A DNA stretch of 64,000 nucleotides from Nannocystis pusilla (GTDB lineage Bacteria > Myxococcota_A > Polyangia > Nannocystales > Nannocystaceae). Location of the stretch: assembly GCF_026626665.1 (NCBI RefSeq), contig NZ_JAPNKE010000002.1, forward strand, positions 4,379,168 through 4,443,167, written 5' to 3'. Positions within the stretch are counted from its first letter, which is position 1. Every line of letters begins with the position of its first letter. Shown here piece after piece: positions 18,767 to 27,852 of the stretch. The position numbers and the translations under genes were made by a program. The notes under the pieces were generated by a model, which saw only the letters and a list, made by a program, of their open reading frames with translations, did not search any database and was not told the DNA's origin.

Positions 18767-20509
18767 TCAGTACGGCACCGTGCCGACCGAGGCCGGCGAC
18801 TCGGTCTTGCCGACCGTCATCTCGTGGCCCAGGCCGAGCCGGCCGAAGATGTTGCCGCCCCAGCACCGCAGCGTCCCGTCGGCCAGCGCGGCGCAGCGGT
18901 GGCTGTTGCCGCTGTCGAGGTGGAGGACCGGCCCGCCGACGTCGATGATCGTCGGGGTCCAGACGGTGCTCTGCCCCGGGACGCCGGCGGCCCCGTGGGT
19001 GTTGCTGCCCCAGCACTGCAGCTCGCCGGTCGCCAGCAAGGCGCAGCCGGACAGGGAGCCGATCGAGACGGAGGTGGCCGGCCCCGCGAGCGGGACCGGG
19101 GGCGGCGGCATCTCGCCCGGCTCGTCGCCGACGTCGTCTCCGATGCCGGTGCCGAGCGAACCGTCGTCGTTCTGACCCCAGCACCGCACCTCGCCGTCGG
19201 TCCGCAGGGCACACGTGAACGCGAAGTCGGTCGAGATCGCGACCTGCGCGATCGGCCCGCCCACGTCCACCGGCGGCGGCGGCATCTCGCCCGGCTCGTC
19301 GCCGCGCGCCTCGGTGTCGCCGTAGCCGAGCTCGCCCCACGCGTTGCTGCCCCAGCAGCGCAGCGTGCCGTCCTTCAGCACCGCGCACGCGTGGTTGGTC
19401 CCGGCGGCGATCTGCGCCACCGGACCCCCGAGCTCGAGGTCGGGCACCGGCAGCTCGCCCGGCTGGTCGCCGAGGTTGTTGGTGTGCCCGTAGCCGAGCT
19501 TCCCGCCGAGGTTGCTGCCCCAGCAGCGCACCGCGTCGGTCTCCGTGATCGCGCAGGTGAAGCCGCCGCCGGCCTCCACGTCGCGCACGGGCGCGCCGAC
19601 GTCGACGTCGACCGGCGGCATCTCGCCCGGGTCGTTGCCCACAGTGCCGCTCCCGGCGCCGTTACCGAGCGCCCCGCCGGAGCCGATGCCCCAGCAGCGG
19701 ACCTTGCCGGTGTCGAGCACCGCGCAGGTGTGCATGCCGCTCGAGCTGGCGCGGAGCACCGAGCCGCCGAGCGGGACCGACGGCGTCGGCAGCTCGCCGG
19801 GCTGGTCCCCGCGCGCGGCGGTGTCGCCGTAGCCGATCTGGCCGGCCGACCCGGCGCCCCAGCACCGCATCGTCCCGTCCTCCAGCACCGCGCACGAGTG
19901 GAACGTCCCGCACGCGAGCTGCACGATCTTCGGGTTGTCCTCGCACGCGGGCGTGCAGGCGTCGCCGCCGAGGTTGTTGCCGTCGTCGCACGCCTCGCCG
20001 CGATCGACGGAGCCGTCGCCGCAGATCGCCGGGACGTCGTCGGTCGTCGAGCCCTCGCTCGTCGAGTCGCTCGTCGTCGAGTCGTCCGTCGTCGAGTCGT
20101 CCGTCGTCGAGGTCGTCTCCGTGTCGCCCGTCGTCGAGGTCGTCGTCCCCTCGCTCGTCGATTCGCCCGTCATCACCCCCTCGGTGGTCGAGCCGTCGCT
20201 CGTCGAGCTCGTCGTCATCTCGGCGGTGGTCGAGTCGTCGCTCGTCGAGCCGTCGCTCGTCGAGCTCGTCGCCTCCTCGCCCGTCGAGCTCGTCGAGCCG
20301 GTCGTCGGCTCGCTGCTGGTCGTCGAGGTCGCCTCGCTCGACGCCATCGTCGTCTCGCTCGTCGAGGACGAGGGGTCGCTCTCGGTCGACGGATCGCCGG
20401 CGGCCGGCAGGCCCGGGCACCCGCTCAAGAGCAGCGATCCGCCGATCCAGGCGAACACCTTCTGTTGAGCGCGGCGCACGGGTGGCAATTGAACGGTCCT
20501 CGACTTCAT
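18767..20509 (-). CDS. RCC1-repeat lipoprotein with long Ser/Thr linker
   Basis: A 580-residue exported protein. The signal peptide ends in a lipobox (GGSLLLSGC, Cys near residue 31). Residues about 40-165 are an extreme Ser/Thr/Asp/Glu linker. ICGDGSVDRGEACDDGNNLG (about 166-185) is a myxobacterial Cys-rich repeat of the DUF4215 type. Seven RCC1-like blades follow, each with CAV/CAL-x-DG-x-x-RCWG (for example HACAVLKDGTLRCWGSN), predicting a seven-bladed beta-propeller. AAGGA precedes the ATG at 20509. It faces the outside of the cell; the ligand is unknown. Confidence 0.88.
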   Translation of the reverse strand: MKSRTVQLPPVRRAQQKVFAWIGGSLLLSGCPGLPAAGDPSTESDPSSSTSETTMASSEATSTTSSEPTTGSTSSTGEEATSSTSDGSTSDDSTTAEMTTSSTSDGSTTEGVMTGESTSEGTTTSTTGDTETTSTTDDSTTDDSTTSDSTSEGSTTDDVPAICGDGSVDRGEACDDGNNLGGDACTPACEDNPKIVQLACGTFHSCAVLEDGTMRCWGAGSAGQIGYGDTAARGDQPGELPTPSVPLGGSVLRASSSGMHTCAVLDTGKVRCWGIGSGGALGNGAGSGTVGNDPGEMPPVDVDVGAPVRDVEAGGGFTCAITETDAVRCWGSNLGGKLGYGHTNNLGDQPGELPVPDLELGGPVAQIAAGTNHACAVLKDGTLRCWGSNAWGELGYGDTEARGDEPGEMPPPPVDVGGPIAQVAISTDFAFTCALRTDGEVRCWGQNDDGSLGTGIGDDVGDEPGEMPPPPVPLAGPATSVSIGSLSGCALLATGELQCWGSNTHGAAGVPGQSTVWTPTIIDVGGPVLHLDSGNSHRCAALADGTLRCWGGNIFGRLGLGHEMTVGKTESPASVGTVPY

Positions 20510-20760
20510 CGTCTCTTCCTTCGAATGGGCGACGCCCCGGCCGACCCTCTTCCACCCCACGCGGGGACACGGGCCGGCCGACTGCGTCTGCCGGGACAGT
20601 GACGGCCGGTCTCCGATCAATTGCCGGGGTTGGACACGCCGCTGCCGGCGATCGGCGAAACCGCCGCGGCGCCGCGGCCGACGTCCTTCGACCCGCGCGC
20701 GTGAGCCGTCGTCGCCGGCCAGGCCCCGCGCCGCGGCGCGCCCCGAGTACACTGCCGCCC

Positions 20761-21537
20761 ATGTCGAACGCACCGCTCGCGCTCATCACCGGGGCCGGCC
20801 GCGGGATCGGGCGCGCCGTCGCCGAGGCGCTCGCCCCGGGCCACGCCCTCGTCCTCGCCGGCCGCGACCGCGACGTCCTCGACCGCACGCGGGCCGAGCT
20901 CACCGCCCCGCACGGCGCCCACGTCCTCACCGTCGACCTCGGCGACGCGGCCTCCCGCGCATCCTTCCTGTCCGAAGTGACAGGTCTCGAGAGTCAGCTC
21001 GGCGCGCGCGTCCAGGTCCTGGTCAACAACGCCGGCGCCGCCCTCTCGGCCCCGCTCGCGCGCACCGGCGACGACGCCTGGGCGCGCCTGCTCGAGCTCA
21101 ACTGCACCGCCCCGTTCGTGCTCACCCGCGCGCTCGTCCCGGGCATGCTCGCGGCCGGCTGGGGCCGCGTCGTCAACGTCGCCTCCACCGCGGCCATCAA
21201 GGGCTACGCGTACACCGCCGCCTACTCGGCCAGCAAGGCCGGCCTGCTCGGCTGGACGCGGGCCCTCGCCGTCGAGCTGGCCAGCAAGGACGTCACCGTC
21301 AACGCGGTCTGCCCCGGCTTCACCGACACCGACATCGTCGCCGACGCCGCGCGCAACATCCAGGCGACCACCGGCCGCAGCGAGGACGACGCCCGCAAGG
21401 CGCTGGCCCGCTTCTCGCCGCAGGGCCGGCTGCGCAGCCCGGCCGAGGTCGCCGACCTGGTCGCCTGGCTGGCGCGGCGCGGCGCCGGCGGCGTCACCGG
21501 CCAGGCCCTGGCGATCGACGGCGGCGAGACGGCCTGA
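20761..21537 (+). CDS. SDR-family oxidoreductase
   Basis: A 258-residue classical SDR: TGAGRGIGRAVAE at about 11, VLVNNAGAALS near 94, Ser in NVASTAAIKG and YSASKAGLLGW as the catalytic Tyr/Lys. The C-terminus GGVTGQALAIDGGETA is standard. It resembles 3-oxoacyl-ACP or 3-hydroxybutyrate dehydrogenase-like SDRs, but the substrate is not certain. Residues 69-80 (SFLSEVTGLES) are encoded by a copy of the dispersed palindrome (cores at 20967, 20981 and 20995) in a loop that tolerates variation in the family. It converges with the ligase cassette across a terminator-like hairpin. Confidence 0.85.
   Translation: MSNAPLALITGAGRGIGRAVAEALAPGHALVLAGRDRDVLDRTRAELTAPHGAHVLTVDLGDAASRASFLSEVTGLESQLGARVQVLVNNAGAALSAPLARTGDDAWARLLELNCTAPFVLTRALVPGMLAAGWGRVVNVASTAAIKGYAYTAAYSASKAGLLGWTRALAVELASKDVTVNAVCPGFTDTDIVADAARNIQATTGRSEDDARKALARFSPQGRLRSPAEVADLVAWLARRGAGGVTGQALAIDGGETA
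20964..21001. repeat. 14-bp-period palindrome array inside the SDR gene
   Basis: CCTG at 20967, CAGG at 20981 and CAGC at 20995, all at a 14-bp step. The first pair forms TCCTGTCC, four bases, then a near-complementary TGACAGGT, in frame between two Rossmann strands. Confidence 0.6.
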
Positions 21538-21604
21538 CCGCCGCGGCGAGGCGGCCCGAGCCGCGGGGCGCTCCGGCGACATGGCCGCCCGCACATGCGC
21601 GAAG

Positions 21605-21656
21605 GGGCAGGTCCCGAAGAACCTGCCCCTTTCGTCATGTCCCGATGGACATGCCC
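21605..21656. repeat. 14-bp-period palindrome array (4 units), including a terminator-like hairpin
   Basis: Cores at 21608 (CAGG), 21622 (CCTG), 21636 (CATG) and 21650 (CATG) are perfectly phased. The first two form an 11-bp stem (AAGGGGCAGGT with ACCTGCCCCTT) ending in TTT, which could terminate transcription between the convergent SDR and ligase genes. Confidence 0.75.
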
Positions 21657-21670
21657 TGGCGGTCAGCCGC

Positions 21671-23134
21671 TCAGCCGACCTTGTCCCAGCCCTTCTTGAT
21701 GTTCTCGGCGATCATCTCGTCGCCGATCTTCAGCGCCTCGCCGAGCGTCGGCGCCAGCCGGACCTCGCGCTCGAGCGGCGTCTTGCGGCCGGCGGAGAAG
21801 TCGGTCCAGTGGACCACGAAGGCCGGGTAGTTGGGGTCGGTCTTCTCCTTGTTGGTGCGCCAGATGACGAGCTTGCGCACCGCCTGCTGGCCCTTGGCGC
21901 TCTTGGCGTAGACCTCGCGGCGGATCACCTCGGAGGCCGGCAGGACCAGGCGCTCGGCCTTCTTGTTGAGGCTGTCGATCTGGACCCGCTCGAGCACCTG
22001 GGCCACGCGGATGTCGACCGGGTTGACCGTCTTGTCGCTGCGGATCCGCGAGAACACGGGGTGGAGGATCGACACGCCGGGCATCTCCCGGATCGTGCGC
22101 CAGCCGGTCTGCGAGTGCTCGAGCACCATGCGCAGGATCGGGTCGCCGCTCGAGTCCTCGCCCTGGATGTCGGTGACCTTGACCTCGATGACCGTCTCCG
22201 GCGGGACGAAGCGGTACAGCGCGCCCTTGCTGTTGGCGTAGCGGTAGTTCGAGGCCACGCTCTTGCCCGACAGCTGCTGGTAGAACGCCTTGCGCTGCTC
22301 GGTCGGCATGTTGCCGCAGGCGCCGATGACCTGGAACTGGCCGTCGTCGCGCATCATCGCCAGCAGCAGCGAGCCGACCGCCTCGGGCTCGTCGGAGCTG
22401 TCGGTGTAGCCGATGATCGCCGCGTCGATGTCGATGGTCGGCTTGAGCTTGAAGACCAGGTTGTCGGCGGTGCGGACGACCAGGCCCTCGCCCTTGCCGC
22501 CCTCGACCCACTCGTTCCAGCGCTGCATCACCTGCTCGGCGCTGCTGGCCGCCTCGGTCTTGATCGCCTGCAGGCGCTTGCCGCCGGCGAGCAGCCGCTG
22601 GCACAGCGCCAGGCGGTCGACGTACAGCGGCGGCCGCTGCGGCGTCTCGGCGTCGCCGCCGTGGAGCACGTCGAACGCGAAGTACGCGATGCGCTCGACC
22701 TGCGCCTGGGCCTCGCCGCCCATCGCCGACCCGAGGTCGCCGACGCGCGGCCGGCCCTGGCCCGGCGCCTTGGCGGCGAACAGCTCGCCCGCCAGCACCG
22801 TGCGGCCCTGCTTGCGCCCGAGCGCCGCCTTGGCCTCGAGCAGCACCGGCACGTCGCCGGAGACCACGCGGCCGGTCGGCGAGCACAGGATCGCCTGCTG
22901 CTCGTCGAGCACCAGGAACCACAGCTCGCCGTCGACCTTCGGTGACACCTGCAGCACGCCCGACGGGACCGCCCCGCGGGCCAGGTCCTCGAAGGGCAGC
23001 GCGCGGTAGCTGCCGGCCACGGCGCGCTTGTAGTTGCGGAACATGGCCGCCAGCTCGGTATCGAGCAGGCTGCCGGCCGGGCTCTGCTTGCCCTTGCCGA
23101 GCGGACGGGCGCTGTCGGTGGAGAACAGGCTCAT
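21671..23134 (-). CDS. ATP-dependent ligase-type nucleotidyltransferase (atypical)
   Basis: A 487-residue protein with the covalent nucleotidyltransferase motifs in order: motif I KVDG (Lys66 as presumed AMP acceptor), the GELF segment near 117, motif III YFAFD at 151-155, motif IV EGLVVR at 216-221 and motif V FKLKP at 228-232. An OB-fold-like C-terminal half and a further region with no obvious family follow. The N-terminal DNA-binding domain of replicative or LigD-type ligases is not evident, and it is not beside Ku or polymerase genes, so the substrate (DNA, RNA or other) is open. It is the last gene of a three-gene cassette on the minus strand. Confidence 0.7.
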   Translation of the reverse strand: MSLFSTDSARPLGKGKQSPAGSLLDTELAAMFRNYKRAVAGSYRALPFEDLARGAVPSGVLQVSPKVDGELWFLVLDEQQAILCSPTGRVVSGDVPVLLEAKAALGRKQGRTVLAGELFAAKAPGQGRPRVGDLGSAMGGEAQAQVERIAYFAFDVLHGGDAETPQRPPLYVDRLALCQRLLAGGKRLQAIKTEAASSAEQVMQRWNEWVEGGKGEGLVVRTADNLVFKLKPTIDIDAAIIGYTDSSDEPEAVGSLLLAMMRDDGQFQVIGACGNMPTEQRKAFYQQLSGKSVASNYRYANSKGALYRFVPPETVIEVKVTDIQGEDSSGDPILRMVLEHSQTGWRTIREMPGVSILHPVFSRIRSDKTVNPVDIRVAQVLERVQIDSLNKKAERLVLPASEVIRREVYAKSAKGQQAVRKLVIWRTNKEKTDPNYPAFVVHWTDFSAGRKTPLEREVRLAPTLGEALKIGDEMIAENIKKGWDKVG

Positions 23135-23158
23135 GACAATCTCCAGTCTGTCCGAAGG

Positions 23159-23863
23159 TCAGGTCGCCGCCGCGCCCGGGGCGCGCAGCTCGAGGTTCGA
23201 GAGGTGGAGCAGCAGCTTGTACTTCTGGCCGTCGACCCGGCCCTCGAGGAAGCCGCGGTACGGCGAGCCGTTCTCCTGGAAGATCAGCGGGTCGCGGCCC
23301 TTGCTGCCGGCGCCGAGCAGCGCCAGCTCGCCCTTGTCGTGCAGCTCCTTCGCCATCTTGAACAGGAAGTCGAACGACAGGCCGTCGACGTGCTTGATCT
23401 GGATGGTGCGGCGGAACGCGAACTTGGTCACCACCTCGGCCTTGGGCAGCCGCCGCGGGGTGAACCGCACCGGCGACTCCTTCTCGTTGGTGTTGGCCGG
23501 GATGTCGGCCGCCGGCTTGCGCTCGCGCTCGGCCCCGTCGGGCCCGAACAGCACGTCGACCAGCTTCGGCGAGGCGTGCAGCACCTCGCCCTTGCTCGAC
23601 AGGAACACCGTCTGCGTGTCGCCGACCTGCTTGCCGACCTGCTCGATGTCGATCTCGGGGTCGCCGTCGATCAGCGCCTGCGCCAGGTCGCCCGGCTGCG
23701 CGCTGAGCTTGGCGTACGTCCCCGCCTCGGTCGTGGCCAGGTAGCGGCGGAACTCGAGCTTCTTGCCGGGCACGCCGGACACCGGCCCCTGCTTCTCCTT
23801 GACCGACTCGAGCGCGAGCGTGGCGTCGCGCTTCTCCTCGTTCATCAGCTGGATCTTGCGCAT
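23159..23863 (-). CDS. uncharacterised protein of the ligase cassette
   Basis: A 234-residue soluble protein of no family I can name. The N-terminus is charged (MRKIQLMNEEKRDATLALES). The middle contains LAQALIDGDPEIDIEQVGKQ and VDVLFGPDGAERERKP, and the C-terminal 80 residues are mixed alpha/beta with a basic KFAFRRTIQIKH strand. No signal peptide or membrane helix is seen. It lies 22-24 bases from each neighbour on the same strand, with dispersed palindrome sequence in both gaps (23878/23892 upstream, TCTGTCC at 23147 downstream). Co-transcription suggests it works with the ligase-like protein (inference). Confidence 0.65.
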   Translation of the reverse strand: MRKIQLMNEEKRDATLALESVKEKQGPVSGVPGKKLEFRRYLATTEAGTYAKLSAQPGDLAQALIDGDPEIDIEQVGKQVGDTQTVFLSSKGEVLHASPKLVDVLFGPDGAERERKPAADIPANTNEKESPVRFTPRRLPKAEVVTKFAFRRTIQIKHVDGLSFDFLFKMAKELHDKGELALLGAGSKGRDPLIFQENGSPYRGFLEGRVDGQKYKLLLHLSNLELRAPGAAAT

Positions 23864-23885
23864 GGCTGTCTCCCTGACCTGTCCC

Positions 23886-24488
23886 TCAGAACATCTCGAA
23901 GTCGAGCTCGTCGCCGTCGTCGTCGCCGCCCGGATCGTCGGCCACGGTGGTCTGCAGCTCGCACCAGTCGCTGACCGCCGGCGAGCCGACCAGCGCGAAG
24001 TAGGCGCCGCCGTTGCACACCAGGTAGGCCAGCTCGGTGTCGTAGCCGCCGCGGTAGCAGAACACGAAGCGGAACACCTTGCCGCCGCGCAGCTCGCCCT
24101 CGAGCTTGGGGTCGAGCCCGTTGGGGTCGAGCGTGTAGACCGAGCGCACCGCCAGGTCGAGCAGCTCGCCCGGATCGACCGGCCCCTCGAGCTTCTGCGC
24201 CTCGCCCAGCGTGCTGGGGATGTGCGGCAGCGGCTTGCCGTCGGCGTCGAGCCCGACCAGCTTGCCGTTCGGGATCCACGCGTTGCCCTCGTCGAAGTAG
24301 CCCTGCGCGGTCATGCCGGAGCGGATCAGCAGGGTGCCGTCCCGCGACAGCTCGGCCCGCTCGCAGCGCTGCTCGTGGGGGTCGAGGATCTGCCGCTGCC
24401 GCTTGCCGTACAGCTTGGCGCGGTCGAGCTTCTCGTGATCGAAGGTCGACTGCACGCCGCCCCAGGTGACGATGATCGGTTTCGCCAT
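23886..24488 (-). CDS. uncharacterised protein, first gene of the ligase cassette
   Basis: A 200-residue soluble protein starting MAKPIIVTWGGVQSTFDHEK. It contains a basic YGKRQRQILDPHEQRCERAE stretch, a beta-rich centre (VFRFVFCYRGGYDTELAYLV) and a very acidic end (DDPGGDDDGDELDFEMF). An upstream in-frame ATG adds 28 residues without family support, so ATG 24488 is used. It leads a compact unidirectional set of three genes that ends with the ligase-like protein. Function unknown; the acidic tail could be a partner-binding or DNA-mimic surface, which is speculation. Confidence 0.65.
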   Translation of the reverse strand: MAKPIIVTWGGVQSTFDHEKLDRAKLYGKRQRQILDPHEQRCERAELSRDGTLLIRSGMTAQGYFDEGNAWIPNGKLVGLDADGKPLPHIPSTLGEAQKLEGPVDPGELLDLAVRSVYTLDPNGLDPKLEGELRGGKVFRFVFCYRGGYDTELAYLVCNGGAYFALVGSPAVSDWCELQTTVADDPGGDDDGDELDFEMF

Positions 24489-24661
24489 AAGTGCGAGGGC
24501 CGCCAAAGGCCGCCAAGCCTTATCCGACCGGCCGCGCAGCCGTGTCAAGCCGAGCCGCTTCGCAGCGCGCATTCGCGCTGCGCACTACTGCCCATCGACA
24601 TCGCGATGCAGGCCCGCTGCGCCGCGAATCGCCGTCCTTGTACGCGCAATCGAGCCATGCC

Positions 24662-26110
24662 CTATAGCGTGGTGAGGATCTGGATCTCGAGCAGATCAGG
24701 CGCGCCCGCGACGATCTCCATCCGACCGTCGCCGTCGACGTCACCCGCCGCCAGCAGCTCGCGCGGCGCCGGTGCTTCGAGCGCGAAGGTGTTCGAGCAG
24801 AAGAACCCGCCGTCGGCGTCGCCGCGCAGCACCGAGACCGACGCCGCGTCGCCGCCGGCGATGAGGTCGAGCAGACCGTCGCCGTCGAAGTCGGCCAGGA
24901 GCCCGCCGGTGAGCACCGCCGGCGCTCGCCAGAGCCGCGGCACCGCGAGCCACTCGCCGGGCTGCTCGGCGCGCCACACCGCCACCAGCCCGCCCTCGTC
25001 GTCCTGCGTCAAGCCGACGATCTCGTGGCCGACCGGGCCGTCGAGCTCTCCCGCGAGCGCCTGCGAGATCGGCGAGCCGCCGGCCGAGAGCGCCACCGAC
25101 TCGGTGAAGCCGCCGCCCAGCACCCCGGTGAACACGCGCGCGGTCGTGAATCCGTCGAGGCTCGTCGGTCCGACCAGATCGGAGAGCGCGTCGCCGGACA
25201 CGTCGAGGACGCTGACGGCGAGCGAGACCGGCACGTCGGCCGGCATGCCCTGCGCGAAGTTGCCGAGGCCGTCGCCGAGCCACGTGCCGATCGTCGGGCT
25301 GGTCTCGCTGATCGTCAGCAGGTCGCCGCCGGCGCCGCCGTTGTCGTCGACGTCGCCGAAGTGCACGCGCCGCGTCCCGCTCGCGGCCTCGAGCTTCGGC
25401 TTCACCGTCCACTGCCCGGCCTGACCGACCAGCACGTTCACGTCGCTCGCCACCTGCTGCGCCGCCGCGAGGTCGGTGTCGCCGTCGACGTCGAGGTCGC
25501 CCGCGGCCAGGTGCAGCTCGCCCGTCGCCGAGATCAAGGCGATCACGGACCCGGGCGAGAAATCACCGGACCCCGAGTTGACCTGCACCTCGATCACCGA
25601 GACCTGCGGCGCCCCCGTGGCGATGTCGAGGTCGCCGTCGCCGTCGAGGTCGGCCACCACGAGCGAGGTCGGCGCGTGGACCAGCGGGAAGATCGAGGTC
25701 ACCTCCGAGAACACCCCGCAGCTCGGCAGCTCCTGCACGCCGACGCAGGCGCCCGCGACGCACACCTGACCTGAAGGACAGTCGGAGCCGCCGCCGCAGT
25801 CCTCGGCCGAAGTCGTCGAATCGGTGGTGGCCGAGGTCGGCGTCGTCGGCGACGACGTCGCCGTCTCGCCGGTGGTCGTCGGCTCGATGTCGGTCGTCAC
25901 CGCCCCGGTCGTCGGCGCCGGAGTCGTGGTGATCGTCGGGTCGGTGCTCGGCTGCGGAGAGGTCGGTCCGCCGCTGGTCATCGGCACGCCGGAGATCGAT
26001 CCACCGCCCGAGCTGTCCGAGCTGCCGCCCTCGGTGTCGCTCTCCGGCGGCGGGGTCGGGCCGCAAGCCACCACACCGACGACGACCCCCACGCCGAGCG
26101 AACGCATCAT
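24662..26110 (-). CDS. FG-GAP/VCBS-repeat lipoprotein with Ser/Thr linker
   Basis: A 482-residue secreted protein. The signal peptide ends in GVVACG (lipobox Cys near residue 16). Residues about 20-105 are a Ser/Thr/Pro linker. CGGGSDCPSGQVCVAGACVG near 109-128 is a small Cys-rich module. Asp-rich propeller repeats follow (VADLDGDGDLDIATGAP, GDLDVDGDTDLAAAQ, ADFDGDGLLDLIAGGD, GDVDGDGRMEIVAGAP). It resembles the lipoprotein at 14495 in domain type but not in linker. Divergent from the cytochrome gene at 26288. Confidence 0.85.
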   Translation of the reverse strand: MMRSLGVGVVVGVVACGPTPPPESDTEGGSSDSSGGGSISGVPMTSGGPTSPQPSTDPTITTTPAPTTGAVTTDIEPTTTGETATSSPTTPTSATTDSTTSAEDCGGGSDCPSGQVCVAGACVGVQELPSCGVFSEVTSIFPLVHAPTSLVVADLDGDGDLDIATGAPQVSVIEVQVNSGSGDFSPGSVIALISATGELHLAAGDLDVDGDTDLAAAQQVASDVNVLVGQAGQWTVKPKLEAASGTRRVHFGDVDDNGGAGGDLLTISETSPTIGTWLGDGLGNFAQGMPADVPVSLAVSVLDVSGDALSDLVGPTSLDGFTTARVFTGVLGGGFTESVALSAGGSPISQALAGELDGPVGHEIVGLTQDDEGGLVAVWRAEQPGEWLAVPRLWRAPAVLTGGLLADFDGDGLLDLIAGGDAASVSVLRGDADGGFFCSNTFALEAPAPRELLAAGDVDGDGRMEIVAGAPDLLEIQILTTL

Positions 26111-26203
26111 TCTCCCAGGCTACCCGGACCCCCATCCGGCCATCAACTGCGGACGCGCTCGCCGGCGTTGCAGCGCGCCAGCGCGCATGCCGGTCGCTCG
26201 AAC

Positions 26204-26227
26204 GGACATGTCCCTGGAGACATGTCA
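26204..26227. repeat. 14-bp-period palindrome pair
   Basis: CATG at 26207 and 26221 in GGACATGTCCCTGGAGACATGT, in the divergent promoter region between the FG-GAP lipoprotein and the cytochrome gene. Confidence 0.7.
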
Positions 26228-26287
26228 CTCCCGCGCGCGGGCCGGCTGCCGCGTCGCCGCCACCGCCAGATCCGCTACGATGCGACG

Positions 26288-27804
26288 ATGTCCCGCCGCC
26301 TCGCGCTCGTGTGCACCCTCCCCCTCGCGTGTACGAGCCCCGTCGCGGCGACCGACGGCGGCAGCGAGCCGACCGCCGGCGAGACCGGCGCGACGACGCA
26401 CGAGGCCTCGACCACCGGCGCCGGGTCCACCGACGCCTCGACCACCGACGTCTCGACCACCGGCGCACCGACCACCGGCGACTCGCCCGATGGTTTGCAC
26501 CCGATCCCCGCCGACCCGCAGCGCGACGGCGATCCGGACGCCGGATATCACGCCCTCGTCAACAATGGTTATGTCAGCTGCGGGATCCCCTGGACCGCCT
26601 ATTCGCAGGTCTTCACCGACGCCCCCGAGGAGCTGCGCCTGCCCGGGCGTGACGGCAAGAACGCGAACCTTCCCTATGACAAGACCGCCTTCGTCGGCGC
26701 CAGCGGGGTCGAGCTCGTCAGCGCCAACTGCTTACAATGTCACGCCGGCGAGATCGACGGCCAGCTCGTCATCGGCCTCGGCAACGCCAGCGCCGACTTC
26801 ACGGTCAAGGTCGGGGGCAGCGCGGCGCTGGCCGACCTGCTCCTCGACGACCCGGCCGAGAAGGCCGAGCTGCAGCGCTTCGTCGCCCGCCTGAACGCGG
26901 TCGAGCCGTACACGCAGACGCTCACCCTCGGCGCCAACCCGGCCGACAACATCGCCGCGGTGCTGTTCTCGCACCGCGACCCGTGGACCATGGAATGGTT
27001 CGACGAGCCGCTGCTCGACCTGCCGCCAGTCGTCGTCACCCCCGTCGACGTCCCGCCGTGGTGGCACATGAAGAAGAAGCACGCGATGTTCTACGTCGGC
27101 GCCGGCCGGGGCGACCACGCGCGGACGATGATGGCCGCATCGACGCTGTGCACCGACGACATCGACGAGGCGCGCGCGATCGACGAGTACTTCCCGGACA
27201 TCCGCGCCTACCTCCTCACCCTCGAGCCGCCCGCCTATCCGTTCGCCGTCGACGCCGCGCTCGCGGCCGCCGGCCAGCAGGTGTTCGCCGCCACCTGCGC
27301 CGGCTGCCACGGCACCTACGGCGCCGAGCCCACTTACCCCAACCTGCTCGTCGACCTCGACGTCATCGCCACCGACGCCGCGCTCGCCACCGACGCCTCG
27401 CAGTTCGCCGGCCGCTACGTCGATTGGTTTACAAGGGGTTCTACGGCGAGGTCTCGCGGCTCGAGCCGCAGGTCGGCTATGTCGCGCCGCCGCTCGACGG
27501 CATCTGGGCGACCGCGCCGTATCTTCACAACGGCTCGGTGCCGACGGTCGCCGCGCTGCTCGACAGCGCCTCGCGCCCGCAGTCCTGGACCCGCAGCCAC
27601 CAGTCGACCGACTACGACCCCGTTGCGCTCGGCTGGAAGCACGAGGCGCTCGATCACGGCCAGGAAGGCGAGCCCTCGGCGGACCTGCGCAAGCGGATCT
27701 ACGACACCACCCAGCCCGGCTACGGCAACGGCGGCCACACCTTCGGCGACGCCCTCGACGCGAGCGACCGCGCCGCCGTGATCGAGTACTTGAAGACGCT
27801 GTGA
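26288..27804 (+). CDS. di-heme cytochrome c-type lipoprotein, one frame break
   Basis: About 505 residues. The signal peptide has a lipobox-like CTLPLAC, followed by a Ser/Thr linker (about 20-70). There are two CxxCH heme sites: CLQCH near 153 and CAGCH near 337. Between them is a large domain with PWWHMKKKHAMFYVGAGRGD. After GRYVDWF the frame breaks near 27430. The continuation in another frame (VYKGFYGEVSRLEPQVGY, then VAPPLDGIWATAPYLHNGSV) is the typical distal part of these proteins, ending at 27804. Family knowledge suggests a periplasmic electron carrier or oxidase partner; the substrate is unknown. The break is probably an indel. Confidence 0.75.
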
Positions 27805-27852
27805 GCGCTGGCCCGGGCGAGCCGTCGCGCGTAAGCTCGCCGCATTAATCGC

